Shown here: positions 8,491-17,744 of the stretch, piece by piece
Position numbering within the stretch: position 1 is the stretch's first letter
How the letters are laid out: each line of letters opens with the position of its first letter
NCBI RefSeq assembly: GCF_001559595.1
Contig: NZ_LNTY01000006.1
Location: forward strand, 434,001 to 498,000
DNA length: 64,000 nucleotides
Direction: 5' to 3'
Source of the DNA: Enterovibrio coralii
GTDB taxonomy: Bacteria; Pseudomonadota; Gammaproteobacteria; Enterobacterales; Vibrionaceae
Translations under genes and position numbers: made by a program
Notes under the pieces: generated by a model
Database searches by the model: none
What the model was told of the DNA's origin: nothing
Seen by the model: the letters and a program-made list of their open reading frames with translations, nothing else

Positions 8491-9638
8491 ATGTTTGAAG
8501 TATTTTTTCGTTTTCTTGTTTTAGGCTGCATGAGCTTCGGTGGACCGGTTGCTCATATTGGCTATTTTCAACGAGAGTTTGTTGATAGACGTAAGTGGAT
8601 AGAAGAAGAGAAGTTTTCGAATGCACTGAGCTTGTGTCAATTCCTTCCTGGACCAGCCAGCAGTCAGTTGGGGATGTTCATTGGTTATCATCGTGCAGGC
8701 TATTTGGGCGCAATTGCAGCATTTATCGGTTTTACCTTTCCTTCTTTCGCATTGCTGACCGCCGCTGCTGTATACAGTGCTCAGCTTGGTGACTCGACAT
8801 GGCTAGGTCTTCTTATTGCTGCTGCGAAACTTTTGGCTGTGATCGTGGTTGCAGATGCAATTTGGACGATGGCGAAGAAGTTTATCAGTGACGCTGTCAC
8901 ATTTATTGTGTGTATTGCATCTGCAGCATGGATCCTATGGCAAACAGGTCTTGTTGCGCAGCTAATGCCGATCGTTATCGCCGGTGCATTGGGCTGGTTC
9001 TTCATTCGAAAGCCAGAAAACGGTAAAGAGACAGCAAAGGCGATGAGCTGGACGCAGACCTTTGCATTGTTCGGTGTGTTCGTTGCACTGCTGGTTCTTC
9101 CAGCATTGAGCAGCGCACCATTGGTGAGCATGTTTAACCACTTCTATCAGGCGGGTAGTTTCGTATTTGGTGGTGGCCACGTTGTGCTTCCATTGCTTCA
9201 ACCTTTGATTGGTGATGCGGTATCAGGTGATGCGCTGGTGGAAGGTTATGCGGCGGCTCAGCTTGTACCGGGTCCAATGTTCACCATTGCAAGTTATATT
9301 GGCGCATCAATGGACGGTATCCATCCTGTTGTAGGAAGCGTTGTGGCGACCATTGCCATTTTCCTCCCAGGTGCGCTTTTGTTATTCGCAGCACTTCCTG
9401 TGTGGCAGGCAGTGATGAATCACCGTAAGTTTGCTGGTTCTGTTGTTCTGATTAACGCTGCGGTAGTTGGCTTGCTTGTTGCAGCCTTCTATCAACCTGT
9501 ATGGGTATCGGCGGTTTACGGTATCTCTGACATTGTTGCTGTGATTGTCGCTTTGCCGTGCTGCGTAAGTTCAACTTGTCAGTATTCTGGTTGCTGGCAG
9601 GGATGCTTGTGTACGTTGTCGCGAAAAGCATGATCTAA
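8491..9638 (+). pseudogene. chrA: Chromate transporter ChrA, C-terminus frameshifted by one missing base
   Basis: A full-size two-domain ChrA membrane transporter, a proton-coupled chromate exporter. Domain one begins FLVLGCMSFGGPVAHIGYFQREFVDR and has the LCQFLPGPASSQLGM motif; domain two repeats the pattern with FVFGGGHVVLPLLQP and AAQLVPGPMFTIASYIG. Around ten hydrophobic segments are visible. After VIVALP (about 9554-9558) the frame slips. Adding one base gives VLRKFNLSVFWLLAGMLVYVVAKSMI and a stop at 9636-9638, 382 residues in all, the expected tail. I regard this as a probable sequencing deletion. The start ATG has TGGAGG upstream. Confidence 0.88.
8888..8900. promoter_or_regulatory. 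matS site inside chrA
   Basis: GTGACGCTGTCAC, exact match to GTGACRNYGTCAC, within the coding sequence. Confidence 0.82.
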
Positions 9639-9659
9639 CGGTTCAGCTCACAAATGAAC

Positions 9660-9688
9660 AAAGCCCGCTTATACGCGGGCTTTTTTGT
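9660..9688 (+). terminator. Terminator after chrA
   Basis: Stem AAGCCCGC / GCGGGCTT followed by TTTTGTG. A second AT-rich stretch of about 200 bases with no features separates it from the next gene. Confidence 0.88.
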
Positions 9689-9909
9689 GTCTGAAGTAGG
9701 AGAGAGCATCTGCTTGCCTTTATTTGTTCGAAAAAACCAAAAGCAAACAGATTAGCGGTGTCTTTATGCACTATAACTAGATGACTTTGACTTGAAATCG
9801 CTTAATGGTTACTAGTTGGATTTGAATGAGTTAGTGGGGCAAGGCGAGGCTATTTGTGCGCTTTTCGACGATGAAAATAGCCTCGTTAAATAAGCGGTAA
9901 CGTGGAGGG

Positions 9910-10938
9910 TTAGAACTCCCAACGCTCGGTTTTACCTGCTGCAGAGGAGTGTTGAGCGAGTTCCAGCGCGTAGATGACTTTAACGGCATCGTAGGTGTCG
10001 ACTGGTGACGGTTCCCCGTTCAGTATGGCTCTCGCAAGTTGAGCAAACAGCTCACTATAACAGCCGACTTCCAATTCAATCTCTTTTTCAGTGACGTTGT
10101 CACCTATTTCGAGCTCGCCGGCATGTTGTTGGCGACCAAACTCGGGGGACGTCACCGTGACACCGTCACGTAATTGCTGTTCTTGAATGTCCAATCCGTG
10201 ACAAGAGAAGGTCGCTTTGTCTCCCTGTACAACAAATCTTGAGGTTATTCCCGAACGGTAAGGACTGGAATTCAATATCACTTCTTTATCGCCGTAATGA
10301 AGTGTCATATGGAAGTAGTCGACCGCTTGAGATTGAGGTCGCATTGATTTACAGCGTGCGGTGAGTGCTTGAGGCTGCCCAAATAAATACAATGCCTGAT
10401 CAACAAGGTGAGAACCCAAGTCATAGAGAATACCCGAACCGTCACCCGGTTGTTCTCGCCAGCGGTTTCTCACTTCAGGACGGAATCTGTCGAAGTTAGA
10501 TTCAAACACACGCACATTGCCAAGGTCACCCGATTCAATGAGCGACTTAACTGTCAGGAAGTCACCGTCCCAACGACGATTTTGATAAGGGCAGAGAATT
10601 TTACCGCGTGCGTTTGCCAGTCTTAGCAAATCTAAGCCTTGTCCGCTTTTCACAACGAACGGCTTTTCTAGCAGTACGTGACAGTCGGCTTCTAGAGCCT
10701 GTCGTGCATAGTCATAGTGCGTGTGATTAGGCGACGTAATGACAACGAGGTCGAGCTCTGCTTCACTCAGCATTTCTTCAATCGTTGCGTAATAACTGGC
10801 CGTCGGTAAATGCTCGGCGACTAACTCACGCTTTGAAGACACGACAGCAACAGGTTCAAAATCCGGCAGTATGGAAAGAAAAGGGAGGTGGAAAGTTTGG
10901 GCTGAAAAGCCAAAGCCAACAATTCCTGTGCGAATCAT
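9910..10938 (-). CDS. Gfo/Idh/MocA family oxidoreductase
   Basis: A 342-residue NAD(P)-dependent sugar- or cyclitol-type dehydrogenase. The N-terminal Rossmann motif is GIVGFGFSAQTFHLPFL, followed by ITSPNHTHYDYARQALEADCHVLLEKPFV, where EKPFV carries the conserved active-site lysine. The C-terminal half is the family alpha/beta domain (LYDLGSHLVDQALYLFG). It resembles E. coli YdgJ and YhhX in length and motifs; the substrate cannot be told. It stands alone, upstream of the heme operon terminator on the same strand. Two matS words lie within it. Confidence 0.88.
   Translation of the reverse strand: MIRTGIVGFGFSAQTFHLPFLSILPDFEPVAVVSSKRELVAEHLPTASYYATIEEMLSEAELDLVVITSPNHTHYDYARQALEADCHVLLEKPFVVKSGQGLDLLRLANARGKILCPYQNRRWDGDFLTVKSLIESGDLGNVRVFESNFDRFRPEVRNRWREQPGDGSGILYDLGSHLVDQALYLFGQPQALTARCKSMRPQSQAVDYFHMTLHYGDKEVILNSSPYRSGITSRFVVQGDKATFSCHGLDIQEQQLRDGVTVTSPEFGRQQHAGELEIGDNVTEKEIELEVGCYSELFAQLARAILNGEPSPVDTYDAVKVIYALELAQHSSAAGKTERWEF
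10091..10103. promoter_or_regulatory. matS site inside the oxidoreductase gene
   Basis: GTGACGTTGTCAC, exact consensus match. Confidence 0.82.
10157..10169. promoter_or_regulatory. matS site inside the oxidoreductase gene (second)
   Basis: GTGACACCGTCAC, exact consensus match, only 66 bases from the previous site. Confidence 0.82.
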
Positions 10939-11032
10939 TTGTCGATCCTTGATAATTTTTAGAGTGATTTCACTTAAAACTATAAGTTATCGAAGGAATG
11001 CTGTCATCCGGTCTTCACGTAGCAACAGAGAG

Positions 11033-11058
11033 AAAAAAGCCCTCATAGCGAGGGCTTT
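11033..11058 (-). terminator. Terminator of the tonB-exbBD-hutBCD operon
   Basis: On the minus strand AAAGCCCTC / GAGGGCTTT is followed by TTTCTC. It lies just after the hutD stop. Confidence 0.82.
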
Positions 11059-11076
11059 GGCGATTTTGAAGCGTTA

Positions 11077-11841
11077 CTAAGCGAGAATAACAGGGTAGTC
11101 GTTCACAGGGTGTGGAATGACTTCTACTGGCCAGCCATACACGTCTTCAATATTGCGTGGCGTAATCACCGATTTAGGCGAACCTTCAGCAACGATATAG
11201 CCTTTGTTCAGCATAATGATGTGGTCAGCATACTGAGCGGCGAGGTTTAGATCGTGGATCACGGCGATCACAGCAGATCCTTTTTTCGCCAAGTCTTTCG
11301 CCAGTTGTAATGTTTTGTGCTGGTGGCCGATATCCAGTGCAGACGTCGGTTCATCCAACATTAGCACCGGCTCTCTTGGCGATTTAGATAATTGCGTAAG
11401 CACGCGTGCCAAGTGAACACGCTGTTTCTCACCCCCAGAAAGACTTGGGTACAAACGGTCTGCAAGGTGAACCACATCCGTTGTTTGCATCTTCTGCGTC
11501 GCGATGTCAGACACTTCAGCTTGAGAGGCACTCAAAGCGAGACCACCAAGCTCAACCACTTCACGAACTGTAAAGGCGAAGGTCAAGCTGCTGTACTGTG
11601 GAAGGATACCCACAGACTGCGCTAGATCAGCGGGTTTCCACTCTTCTGAAGGCTTGCCGTAAAAACTCAGCTGTCCGTTGCATTTCCACTCGCGGCTAAT
11701 CAGTTTGAGTAGGCTACTTTTACCTGTTCCGTTCGGACCTAAAATGATCGTCAATTCACCGGTTTTGAAGTTGGCACTGAAGTCTTCAAGCAGCACCTTG
11801 TCGCCTAACGTCAGCGAGGCATTTTTAATTTCAACACTCAT
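11077..11841 (-). CDS. hutD: Heme ABC transporter ATP-binding protein HutD
   Basis: The 254-residue ATPase that powers heme import through the inner membrane with HutB and HutC. Walker A is GPNGTGKSS at 35-43, the signature LSGGEKQR at 134-141, Walker B VLMLDEPTSALD at about 159-170, and the switch histidine is in VIAVIHDLNLAA. It belongs to the FecE/HmuV group of metal-chelate ATPases. The start codon overlaps the hutC stop (TAATG), so the two are translationally coupled. Position at the end of tonB-exbB-exbD-hutB-hutC-hutD is the standard vibrio order. Confidence 0.93.
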   Translation of the reverse strand: MSVEIKNASLTLGDKVLLEDFSANFKTGELTIILGPNGTGKSSLLKLISREWKCNGQLSFYGKPSEEWKPADLAQSVGILPQYSSLTFAFTVREVVELGGLALSASQAEVSDIATQKMQTTDVVHLADRLYPSLSGGEKQRVHLARVLTQLSKSPREPVLMLDEPTSALDIGHQHKTLQLAKDLAKKGSAVIAVIHDLNLAAQYADHIIMLNKGYIVAEGSPKSVITPRNIEDVYGWPVEVIPHPVNDYPVILA

Positions 11842-12883
11842 TATGCCAAACGACCTCGTTGTTTCAGGAGCAGAGCCAAGAAGAATGGGGCACCAATTGC
11901 CGCTGTGATGATACCGACTGGAATTTCCAACGGTGCAACAACGATGCGGGCAACCATGTCTGAGACCAAAAGAACCAGACCACCAATAAGCAGTGAAACA
12001 GGAATCAAGGTGCGGTGATCTGGCCAGTTAGCATACGGCCAATGTGAGGAACAACAAGACCAATAAAGCCAATCATGCCTGACAAGGCAACAGTAATGCC
12101 GACGCCCGCAGCGGTAAGCAAAATCAAGTTACGTTTGAGCTTTTGAACATCGATACCCAAATGACGCGCTTCTGCTTCACCCAGAAGTAGTGCATTGAGG
12201 GGTTTGGCGTTCTTCTGGAACAGAAACGCCAAAACAAACAACGAAACATACGCAAGGATGATGGAATCCCACGATGCGCCCGCCAAAGAACCCATTGTCC
12301 AAAGCGACAGATCACGCAAAGCCTGATCATCAGCGAAGAAGTTCAGAAGCCCCATGCCTGCGCCCGCAATTGCGCCCAACGCAACACCAGCAAGCAGCAT
12401 GATGGTCACTGAAGTACCGTTACTGCTGGTGCCCATGTAATAGATGGCAAAGGTGGCCAATGCACCGCCTAAGAAAGCGAATACTGGCACGGTTCCCAGA
12501 ACAAGGAATACCGTGTTACCCAACACGCCACCAAAAAGAACAATGGCAATCGCTGCGCCCAAAGAGGCACCCGCTGAAACACCAATGATGCCCGGATCAG
12601 CTAACGGGTTTCGGAACAAACCCTGCATGACAGTGCCACAGATGGCCAAGATACCGCCCACAGCAATCGCGAGCAAAGTACGCGGCAAACGTACCTGTTG
12701 AATGATCACTGATACATAAGCAGGTAGCTCAGAATCGAAAGGCAGCAGGGCTTTCAGGCTGTCAAAGAAGCCGATATTCATCGGCCCCAAGGTAATGGAA
12801 CTCACTACCGCGATATACAGCAAGATCATCGAGAAAATCATTAACCAGCGGGCTGGCACTCGACGAGTCAAAATATCGTTCAT
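11841..12883 (-). pseudogene. hutC: Heme ABC transporter permease HutC, frameshifted by one missing base
   Basis: A FecCD/BtuC-type permease with many hydrophobic helices. Family motifs include VRLPRTLLAIAVGGILAICGTVMQGLFRNPLADPGIIGVSAGASLG and [20 protein letters not shown]. Just after MLTG (about 12021-12026) the frame breaks. Adding one base in the GG/CC run gives [22 protein letters not shown] and on to [10 protein letters not shown], with the stop overlapping hutD, for 347 residues, the normal length. The coupling to hutD and the strict conservation argue that the deletion is a sequencing artefact. It takes heme from HutB across the inner membrane. Confidence 0.88.
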
Positions 12884-12894
12884 TAGATTTCCAA

Positions 12895-13743
12895 TTACTT
12901 TTTAGCGTTAAAGCGTTCGTTTAGTTCGGTCGCAAGGTCAAGGCTAGCCAGACCAAAACCACCAAGGATGGAATAGCCAGAAATCGCAATAACGTTGTCA
13001 TTCTGAACAGCAGGGGTCGCGTTCAGCAAAGGTTGTTGTTTCAAGACTTCATCCAAACCACCGATTTGCTCTAGGGTGCGCTCAGAAATCAGAATGTATT
13101 CCGGCTGCATTTCTACGATTGATTCAGTAGAAAGCGGTTTGTAGCTGGTGGTTTCAGCCGCAGCAGGGTTAACACCGCCCGCCAGTTCAATCACGGTATT
13201 TACTGTTGTTTCGTCGCCAGCAACGGTCAGCGGACGACCATCAGACAGCATCATGAACATCACAACAGGTTTTTTCTCCGGTTGAGCTGCATTCAGAGCA
13301 CTGATTTGGTCGCTGACTTGTTGTTTGATTTCTGCACCTTTTTCTTCAGTGCCAGTAATGGTTGCGACTGCGTCTACACGCTCGTTGAAATCTTCCAATG
13401 TGTTACCGGTAGGAAGTGCACGTACATCTACACCTGCCGCTCTAAGTAGCTTCAGTGTTGAGTCTGGCCCCATGTCAGGAGAACCCAAAAGGTGAGTAGG
13501 GCTCAGTGCCAAAAGGCCTTCCGCTGCCAGTTGACGATGGTAGCCAAGAACAGGAATGTCACGACCGTCCAAGTAGTGACGGCTTGTTAAATCAATGGCA
13601 ACAACATCCTTTTCTGCGCCCAGTTCAAACAGTAATTCGGTCACGGTAGAGCCAGCACTAATAATGCGAGTTTCGTCAGCTTGAGAAATTGGGCTCAAAA
13701 GCGCAGCAAGCGCTAGGGCGGCTGCTTTAATTGGCGTCTTCAT
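12895..13743 (-). CDS. hutB: Heme-binding periplasmic protein HutB
   Basis: A 282-residue periplasmic receptor that hands heme to the HutCD transporter. Residues 1-22 are a Sec signal (LALAALLSPISQA). The mature part starts DETRIISAGSTVTELLFELG, the usual opening of class III (helical backbone) metal-chelate receptors, and later has the tyrosine and histidine residues of the heme-binding cleft (SRHYLDGRDIPVLGYHRQL). It follows exbD by two bases and precedes hutC by eleven, clearly one operon. Confidence 0.9.
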   Translation of the reverse strand: MKTPIKAAALALAALLSPISQADETRIISAGSTVTELLFELGAEKDVVAIDLTSRHYLDGRDIPVLGYHRQLAAEGLLALSPTHLLGSPDMGPDSTLKLLRAAGVDVRALPTGNTLEDFNERVDAVATITGTEEKGAEIKQQVSDQISALNAAQPEKKPVVMFMMLSDGRPLTVAGDETTVNTVIELAGGVNPAAAETTSYKPLSTESIVEMQPEYILISERTLEQIGGLDEVLKQQPLLNATPAVQNDNVIAISGYSILGGFGLASLDLATELNERFNAKK

Positions 13744-13745
13744 AC

Positions 13746-14162
13746 TTATTCTTCTTCCATTACGATGTTGGTTGCGTTGATGTTGTTGTTTTGCATAAAG
13801 GCCAAGACCTTCAGCATGCTTTCAACGTTCGCTTGCTTGTCAGCGGCGATAACAACCGGTTTTCCAGGGTTTTCTTTGATTAGTTGAAGCAGGTTCGCTG
13901 TGAACATTTCCCATGTTTCAACAGGCTCACCTTGAAGTGCCCATGAAGGGGAACCATTCAATACGTTAATAGCAATCACTTCCTGATCAGGAGAATCGAG
14001 TACAGCACTGTCATTGGTTTGAGGAATCGCTACTTCCATCGTTTTGATTTGGATATTTGCTGTAAGCAGCAGGAAAACCATCACGATGAAGATAATGTCC
14101 AGCAGCGGTGTCAAATCCGGAGTAAAGCTTTCATTGTCACTTTCTGGGCGAGATCGGATCAT
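13746..14162 (-). CDS. exbD: TonB-system energiser ExbD
   Basis: A 138-residue inner-membrane protein with one N-terminal membrane helix (DIIFIVMVFLLLTANIQI) preceded by FTPDLTPLLD, which holds the conserved proton-path aspartate. The periplasmic domain ends VLAFMQNNNINATNIVMEEE. With ExbB it uses the proton gradient to energise TonB. Its start overlaps the exbB stop by four bases (ATGA). Confidence 0.92.
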   Translation of the reverse strand: MIRSRPESDNESFTPDLTPLLDIIFIVMVFLLLTANIQIKTMEVAIPQTNDSAVLDSPDQEVIAINVLNGSPSWALQGEPVETWEMFTANLLQLIKENPGKPVVIAADKQANVESMLKVLAFMQNNNINATNIVMEEE

Positions 14163-14881
14163 GCTGCTTCATCCATCGCTGTCGACTTTTTTGCGCTGTT
14201 CGCACATGCAGGAGGACAATCGTTAGGGCAGCAGTTACCGCTTTCGTCGAACGACACACCCGCCAAGTGCAGGTTGAAGTGGTTCAGAACGTATTCAATT
14301 TTCGCCAGCGTGCGGTCTGCCCAAAGGCTGAATACTTGTGACGCTGCAATCGCAGGAAGGGCAATCAGTAGACCCGCAGCAGTCGTTGCCATTGCAAGGC
14401 CAAGACCGTCTGCCAACTCAGCGGGAGAGATACCACCTTGGGTTGCAGATAAGCCTTTAAACATCTCAATCAGGCCCATCACAGTACCCAGAAGACCGAT
14501 CAATGGGCTTAATACGCCGATGATGTTCAGCAGTTTAAGACCTGCAGTAAATTGACGGCGTTTCTTCTGCAGCCAAATGCTTACCGCTTCTTCACGCAGT
14601 GACTTGGTGAATTGGCGGTGGCTGATCAGCATGCAAAGGCCTTGAGAAAGGGTGTTTTTGTCATTCTTGTGTTTTTCAACGTGGCCTTCTAATTGCTCAT
14701 CGTTGGTCAACGACAAGCTGTAGATTTCACGTTGCAGGCTTTTACTGTGCGTCTTGGTGTTGAGGATAACGAAGACGATGCGCTCGAAAATTAGCATCAG
14801 CATCAAAGCAGAGAGGATCGACAAGGGCCATGTCATGATGCCAAGTTGCGCGTGGATGGATGAGAAAAATTGTAAATCCAT
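14159..14881 (-). CDS. exbB: TonB-system energiser ExbB
   Basis: A 240-residue MotA/TolQ/ExbB-type protein with three membrane helices: near residues 14-35, then the pair GVLSPLIGLLGTVMGLIEMF and GLGLAMATTAAGLLIALPAIAA, typical of ExbB. The C-terminus is cysteine-rich (GNCCPNDCPPAC), which is seen in some vibrio ExbB1 proteins. It forms the proton channel with ExbD. It starts two bases after the tonB stop. Confidence 0.92.
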   Translation of the reverse strand: MDLQFFSSIHAQLGIMTWPLSILSALMLMLIFERIVFVILNTKTHSKSLQREIYSLSLTNDEQLEGHVEKHKNDKNTLSQGLCMLISHRQFTKSLREEAVSIWLQKKRRQFTAGLKLLNIIGVLSPLIGLLGTVMGLIEMFKGLSATQGGISPAELADGLGLAMATTAAGLLIALPAIAASQVFSLWADRTLAKIEYVLNHFNLHLAGVSFDESGNCCPNDCPPACANSAKKSTAMDEAA

Positions 14882-14883
14882 GA

Positions 14884-15660
14884 TTAATCCAAATTAAAAC
14901 GTACAGGAATTTTCACTCGATGCGCCAATGGCACACCATTTTCTTCGTGGCCATTGAAACGCCACTTTTGCACTGCTGACATGGCAGCATCGTCTAATAC
15001 TTCGAAGCCTGATGACTGAACAATCGCTTGTTTGGTTTGATTGCCTTGCTCATCGAGCCACACTTCAATCAGTACCGTGCCTTGCATTCCTTTTCGCTTG
15101 GCAATTCTCGGATATTTAGGTTGAGACGGACGAACTTTGAACGTGGGTCTGTCTACCAATACTGGGGCGTTATCCTTCGCCTGATTCATTTGCACGTCAG
15201 AGGTCACTTCCTGTTTCTTTTCTTCAGGTTGTTTCTCTTTCGGCTCTTCTTTTGGTTTAGGCTTTGGTTCTGGTTTCTTCTCAACGACTTCCTGCTTCTT
15301 CACCTCTTTTTTCGGCTTAGGCGGGGTAGGCGTTGGTTCTTTTTTCTTAGGTGCTTCGACCGGTTTCTTCACTGGCTTCGGTTTAACCGGCTCCGGCTTA
15401 GGTTCAACGACAGCCTTTTCAACCTTCGGTGGTTCTTCTACCTGTGGTTTTTTCTCTACCACGGGTTCTGGTTGAACGTCTGGCTCAGGCACGGGCTCAG
15501 GTTTTGGCGGAGCTGCGGCGACAAGCTGTATGGCAACACGGTTACCCGGTTGCGTGTCATTCAACGCAAATTGGGGTGGGGGGGGCTGTTGGGCTGATAG
15601 TGCCAGACTATGCAGTGCGACAGAAACGACACCACAAACAACGTACCGTCGAGCGTTCAC
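14884..15660 (-). CDS. tonB: Energy transducer TonB
   Basis: A 258-residue protein that spans the periplasm and passes energy to outer-membrane receptors. It has an N-terminal anchor (VVCGVVSVALHSLAL), a long proline/lysine/glutamate linker of repeated KPEP, PKPK and KKPE units from about residue 50 to 160, and the C-terminal receptor-binding domain with YPRIAKRKGMQGTVLIEVWLDEQG and AVQKWRF. First gene of the six-gene heme operon, transcribed away from hutW across a Fur-box-like site. A long antisense frame opposite the linker comes from its low-complexity codons only. Confidence 0.93.
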   Translation of the reverse strand: MNARRYVVCGVVSVALHSLALSAQQPPPPQFALNDTQPGNRVAIQLVAAAPPKPEPVPEPDVQPEPVVEKKPQVEEPPKVEKAVVEPKPEPVKPKPVKKPVEAPKKKEPTPTPPKPKKEVKKQEVVEKKPEPKPKPKEEPKEKQPEEKKQEVTSDVQMNQAKDNAPVLVDRPTFKVRPSQPKYPRIAKRKGMQGTVLIEVWLDEQGNQTKQAIVQSSGFEVLDDAAMSAVQKWRFNGHEENGVPLAHRVKIPVRFNLD

Positions 15661-15717
15661 ACTCTCTCCTGAGTAGTAAATCTTATAAAACTGGGCTCAT
15701 TATGCACGAAATAAAAA

Positions 15718-15732
15718 TGAGATCAATTATCA
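15718..15732. promoter_or_regulatory. Fur-box-like operator between tonB and hutW
   Basis: TGAGATC-A-ATTATCA fits the 7-1-7 Fur consensus TGATAAT-N-ATTATCA: the right half is perfect, the left matches four of seven. It sits in the 160-base divergent promoter of the two heme operons, where iron control by Fur is established in vibrios. Confidence 0.6.
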
Positions 15733-15823
15733 GTTGCATTATCGTTTTTTATGAATATGATTGAAAACACTTGAAAACAGCCCGTTGAGTGGCGCTGTTG
15801 TCTGTATAAGGTCGTTTCAGGCA

Positions 15824-17194
15824 ATGAATTTTGATTTAAGCAACGTCGATCTGGTCGGTCAGAACACGCCGGACCCGCTTCGTTTTGCATTCCAGCGTAA
15901 GAAAAGTGCCCATGCCGGTGGCATGATGCATGCCGTGAAAGGGGAAGACATTCAGTCTTCGCTTGAGCTGGCGCACGCTACCGTTCCAAGTAACACTTTC
16001 GCACCACGATGCCTTTATATTCATATTCCGTTTTGTCGTGTGCGCTGCACTTACTGCAACTTCTTCCAGTACGCTTCCAGCACTGCGCTGATTGAAAACT
16101 ACGTAGAAGCACTGTTGCGCGAGATTCATTGGAAAGCCGCTCAGCCTTGGACTCAGGCTGCGTCATTCCAAGCTGTATACATCGGCGGTGGCACGCCTAC
16201 AGACATCAGTGCAGATCAGATCCGCACGATCGTTTCTGAAATCCGCAAGCTGTTCCCACTCACGCCGGATTGTGAAATCACACTCGAAGGCCGTATCAAC
16301 CGTTTCGGTATGGACAAGTTTGAAGCGGCACTGGAAGGTGGCGTAAACCGCTTCTCATTCGGTGTTCAGAGCTTCAATACGCAGGTTCGTCGCAGTGCGA
16401 AGCGTCTTGATGACCGTGAAGTTGTGCTGGAAAGCATCCAGAAAATGGCCGCCTACAACGCTGCGCCAATCGTTCTGGATCTGCTTTACGGTTTACCTTA
16501 CCAAACCATGGACATCTGGCAGCAAGACTTGAATGACTTCCTTGATACTGGTGCGCACGGCGTTGACCTGTACCAGCTGATCGAGATGCAAGGCTTGCCA
16601 ATGGCGAAGATGGTTGAGCAGGGCAAACTGCCGCATCCAGCCGACACCCAAATGAAAGCAAGCATGTTCGAAATGGGTGTGGATTTCATGACGAAACACC
16701 ACCTCAAACGTCTGAGCGTAAACCACTGGGCTGCAGATAACCGCGAGCGCAGTATTTACAACTCACTGGCAAAGACCACTGCAGAAATTATGCCTTTGGG
16801 CGCTGGCGCTGGCGGTAACGTCAATGGCTGCCAAATGATGCAAACGCGCGATATGGACACCTACATCGCTGCGATTAACGAGAATCGTTACCCTGTCACT
16901 ATGATGACCATGGCACCGGCGAACCGTGCGGTGGCTGCTGAAATTAAATCGGGCTTTGATGCGGGCGTAATGGCGCAATTCAAGCTGGATAGCGTGGCAG
17001 GCGAAGGGACTTTTGACGCATTGACCCCACTGTTTGAAGCGTGGGAGAAAAATGGTCTGGTCTATCTTGAAAAGAGTACGTCAGGACGTGGTTATCTAAA
17101 ACTCACGCTGGCAGGTCAGTTCTGGGCGGTGACACTCGCTCAAAACCTGATTGAAGTATTACAGTCTCAAACAATGAAACATAAAGCGGCTTAA
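15824..17194 (+). CDS. hutW: Radical SAM heme-utilisation protein HutW
   Basis: A 456-residue radical SAM enzyme of the HemN-like ChuW/HutW family, which opens heme under anaerobic conditions and releases iron. The iron-sulfur ligands are C71, C75 and C78 in PFCRVRCTYCNFF; YIGGGTPTDIS follows as the SAM-binding GGTP motif. ATG 15824 is preferred over the in-frame TTG at 15761 because the extra residues would run through the promoter region. It heads hutWXZ. Confidence 0.92.
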   Translation: MNFDLSNVDLVGQNTPDPLRFAFQRKKSAHAGGMMHAVKGEDIQSSLELAHATVPSNTFAPRCLYIHIPFCRVRCTYCNFFQYASSTALIENYVEALLREIHWKAAQPWTQAASFQAVYIGGGTPTDISADQIRTIVSEIRKLFPLTPDCEITLEGRINRFGMDKFEAALEGGVNRFSFGVQSFNTQVRRSAKRLDDREVVLESIQKMAAYNAAPIVLDLLYGLPYQTMDIWQQDLNDFLDTGAHGVDLYQLIEMQGLPMAKMVEQGKLPHPADTQMKASMFEMGVDFMTKHHLKRLSVNHWAADNRERSIYNSLAKTTAEIMPLGAGAGGNVNGCQMMQTRDMDTYIAAINENRYPVTMMTMAPANRAVAAEIKSGFDAGVMAQFKLDSVAGEGTFDALTPLFEAWEKNGLVYLEKSTSGRGYLKLTLAGQFWAVTLAQNLIEVLQSQTMKHKAA

Positions 17195-17219
17195 GTCGCT
17201 GCTTAGGAGTAACACTAGG

Positions 17220-17744
17220 ATGCAACAAGCAATCATCGTGTCGGAAGAAACCAAACAACGCGTAGCCGAGTTCCTAGCACAGGACGAACACACGCCGGTA
17301 TCAAGCATGGCAGACGCCATGAAACTGACTGAAGGCGAAATCACGCTGGCTCTGCCATCTACTATGGTAGCGCGCGCGGAAGGCTCTCTGGCACAAACCA
17401 TCCTGGAAGCGATGCCTACTTGGGGCAAAGTAACAACCATCGTTCACTCTGGTGGTTCAGTATTCGAATTCAAAGCGAACTTCCCTAAAGGTAAAGTGCT
17501 GCACGGCTACTACAACCTGATGGGTCGTGAAGGCCAACTGCATGGTCACCTTCGCTTGGATCTGGTTTCTGACATCGTATTCGTCAGCAAACCATTCCGT
17601 GGAACCGAAAGCCACTACATCGGTTTCTACGACAGCACAGGTCACTGTGTATTCAAGATTTACCTGGGTCGTGACAAAAAGCGTCAACTGTTCCCAGAGC
17701 AAATTGAACTGTTTAATGCCATGAAGCAGGAGTTGGCAAAATGA
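17220..17744 (+). CDS. hutX: Heme carrier protein HutX
   Basis: A 174-residue cytoplasmic heme-utilisation protein of the ChuX/HutX family, thought to hold heme and pass it to HutZ. Visible family blocks are MPTWGKVTTIVHSGGSVFEFKANFPKG and the C-terminal GTESHYIGFYDSTGHCVFKIYLGRD. TAGGAG precedes the ATG. The stop overlaps the hutZ start (ATGA), indicating coupling. Confidence 0.92.
   Translation: MQQAIIVSEETKQRVAEFLAQDEHTPVSSMADAMKLTEGEITLALPSTMVARAEGSLAQTILEAMPTWGKVTTIVHSGGSVFEFKANFPKGKVLHGYYNLMGREGQLHGHLRLDLVSDIVFVSKPFRGTESHYIGFYDSTGHCVFKIYLGRDKKRQLFPEQIELFNAMKQELAK

Noticed and set aside
15028-15597. Long plus-strand frame opposite tonB
   Set aside because: Arises from the Pro/Lys/Glu repeat codons of TonB; the product is low-complexity Arg/Phe/Leu-rich with no ribosome binding site.
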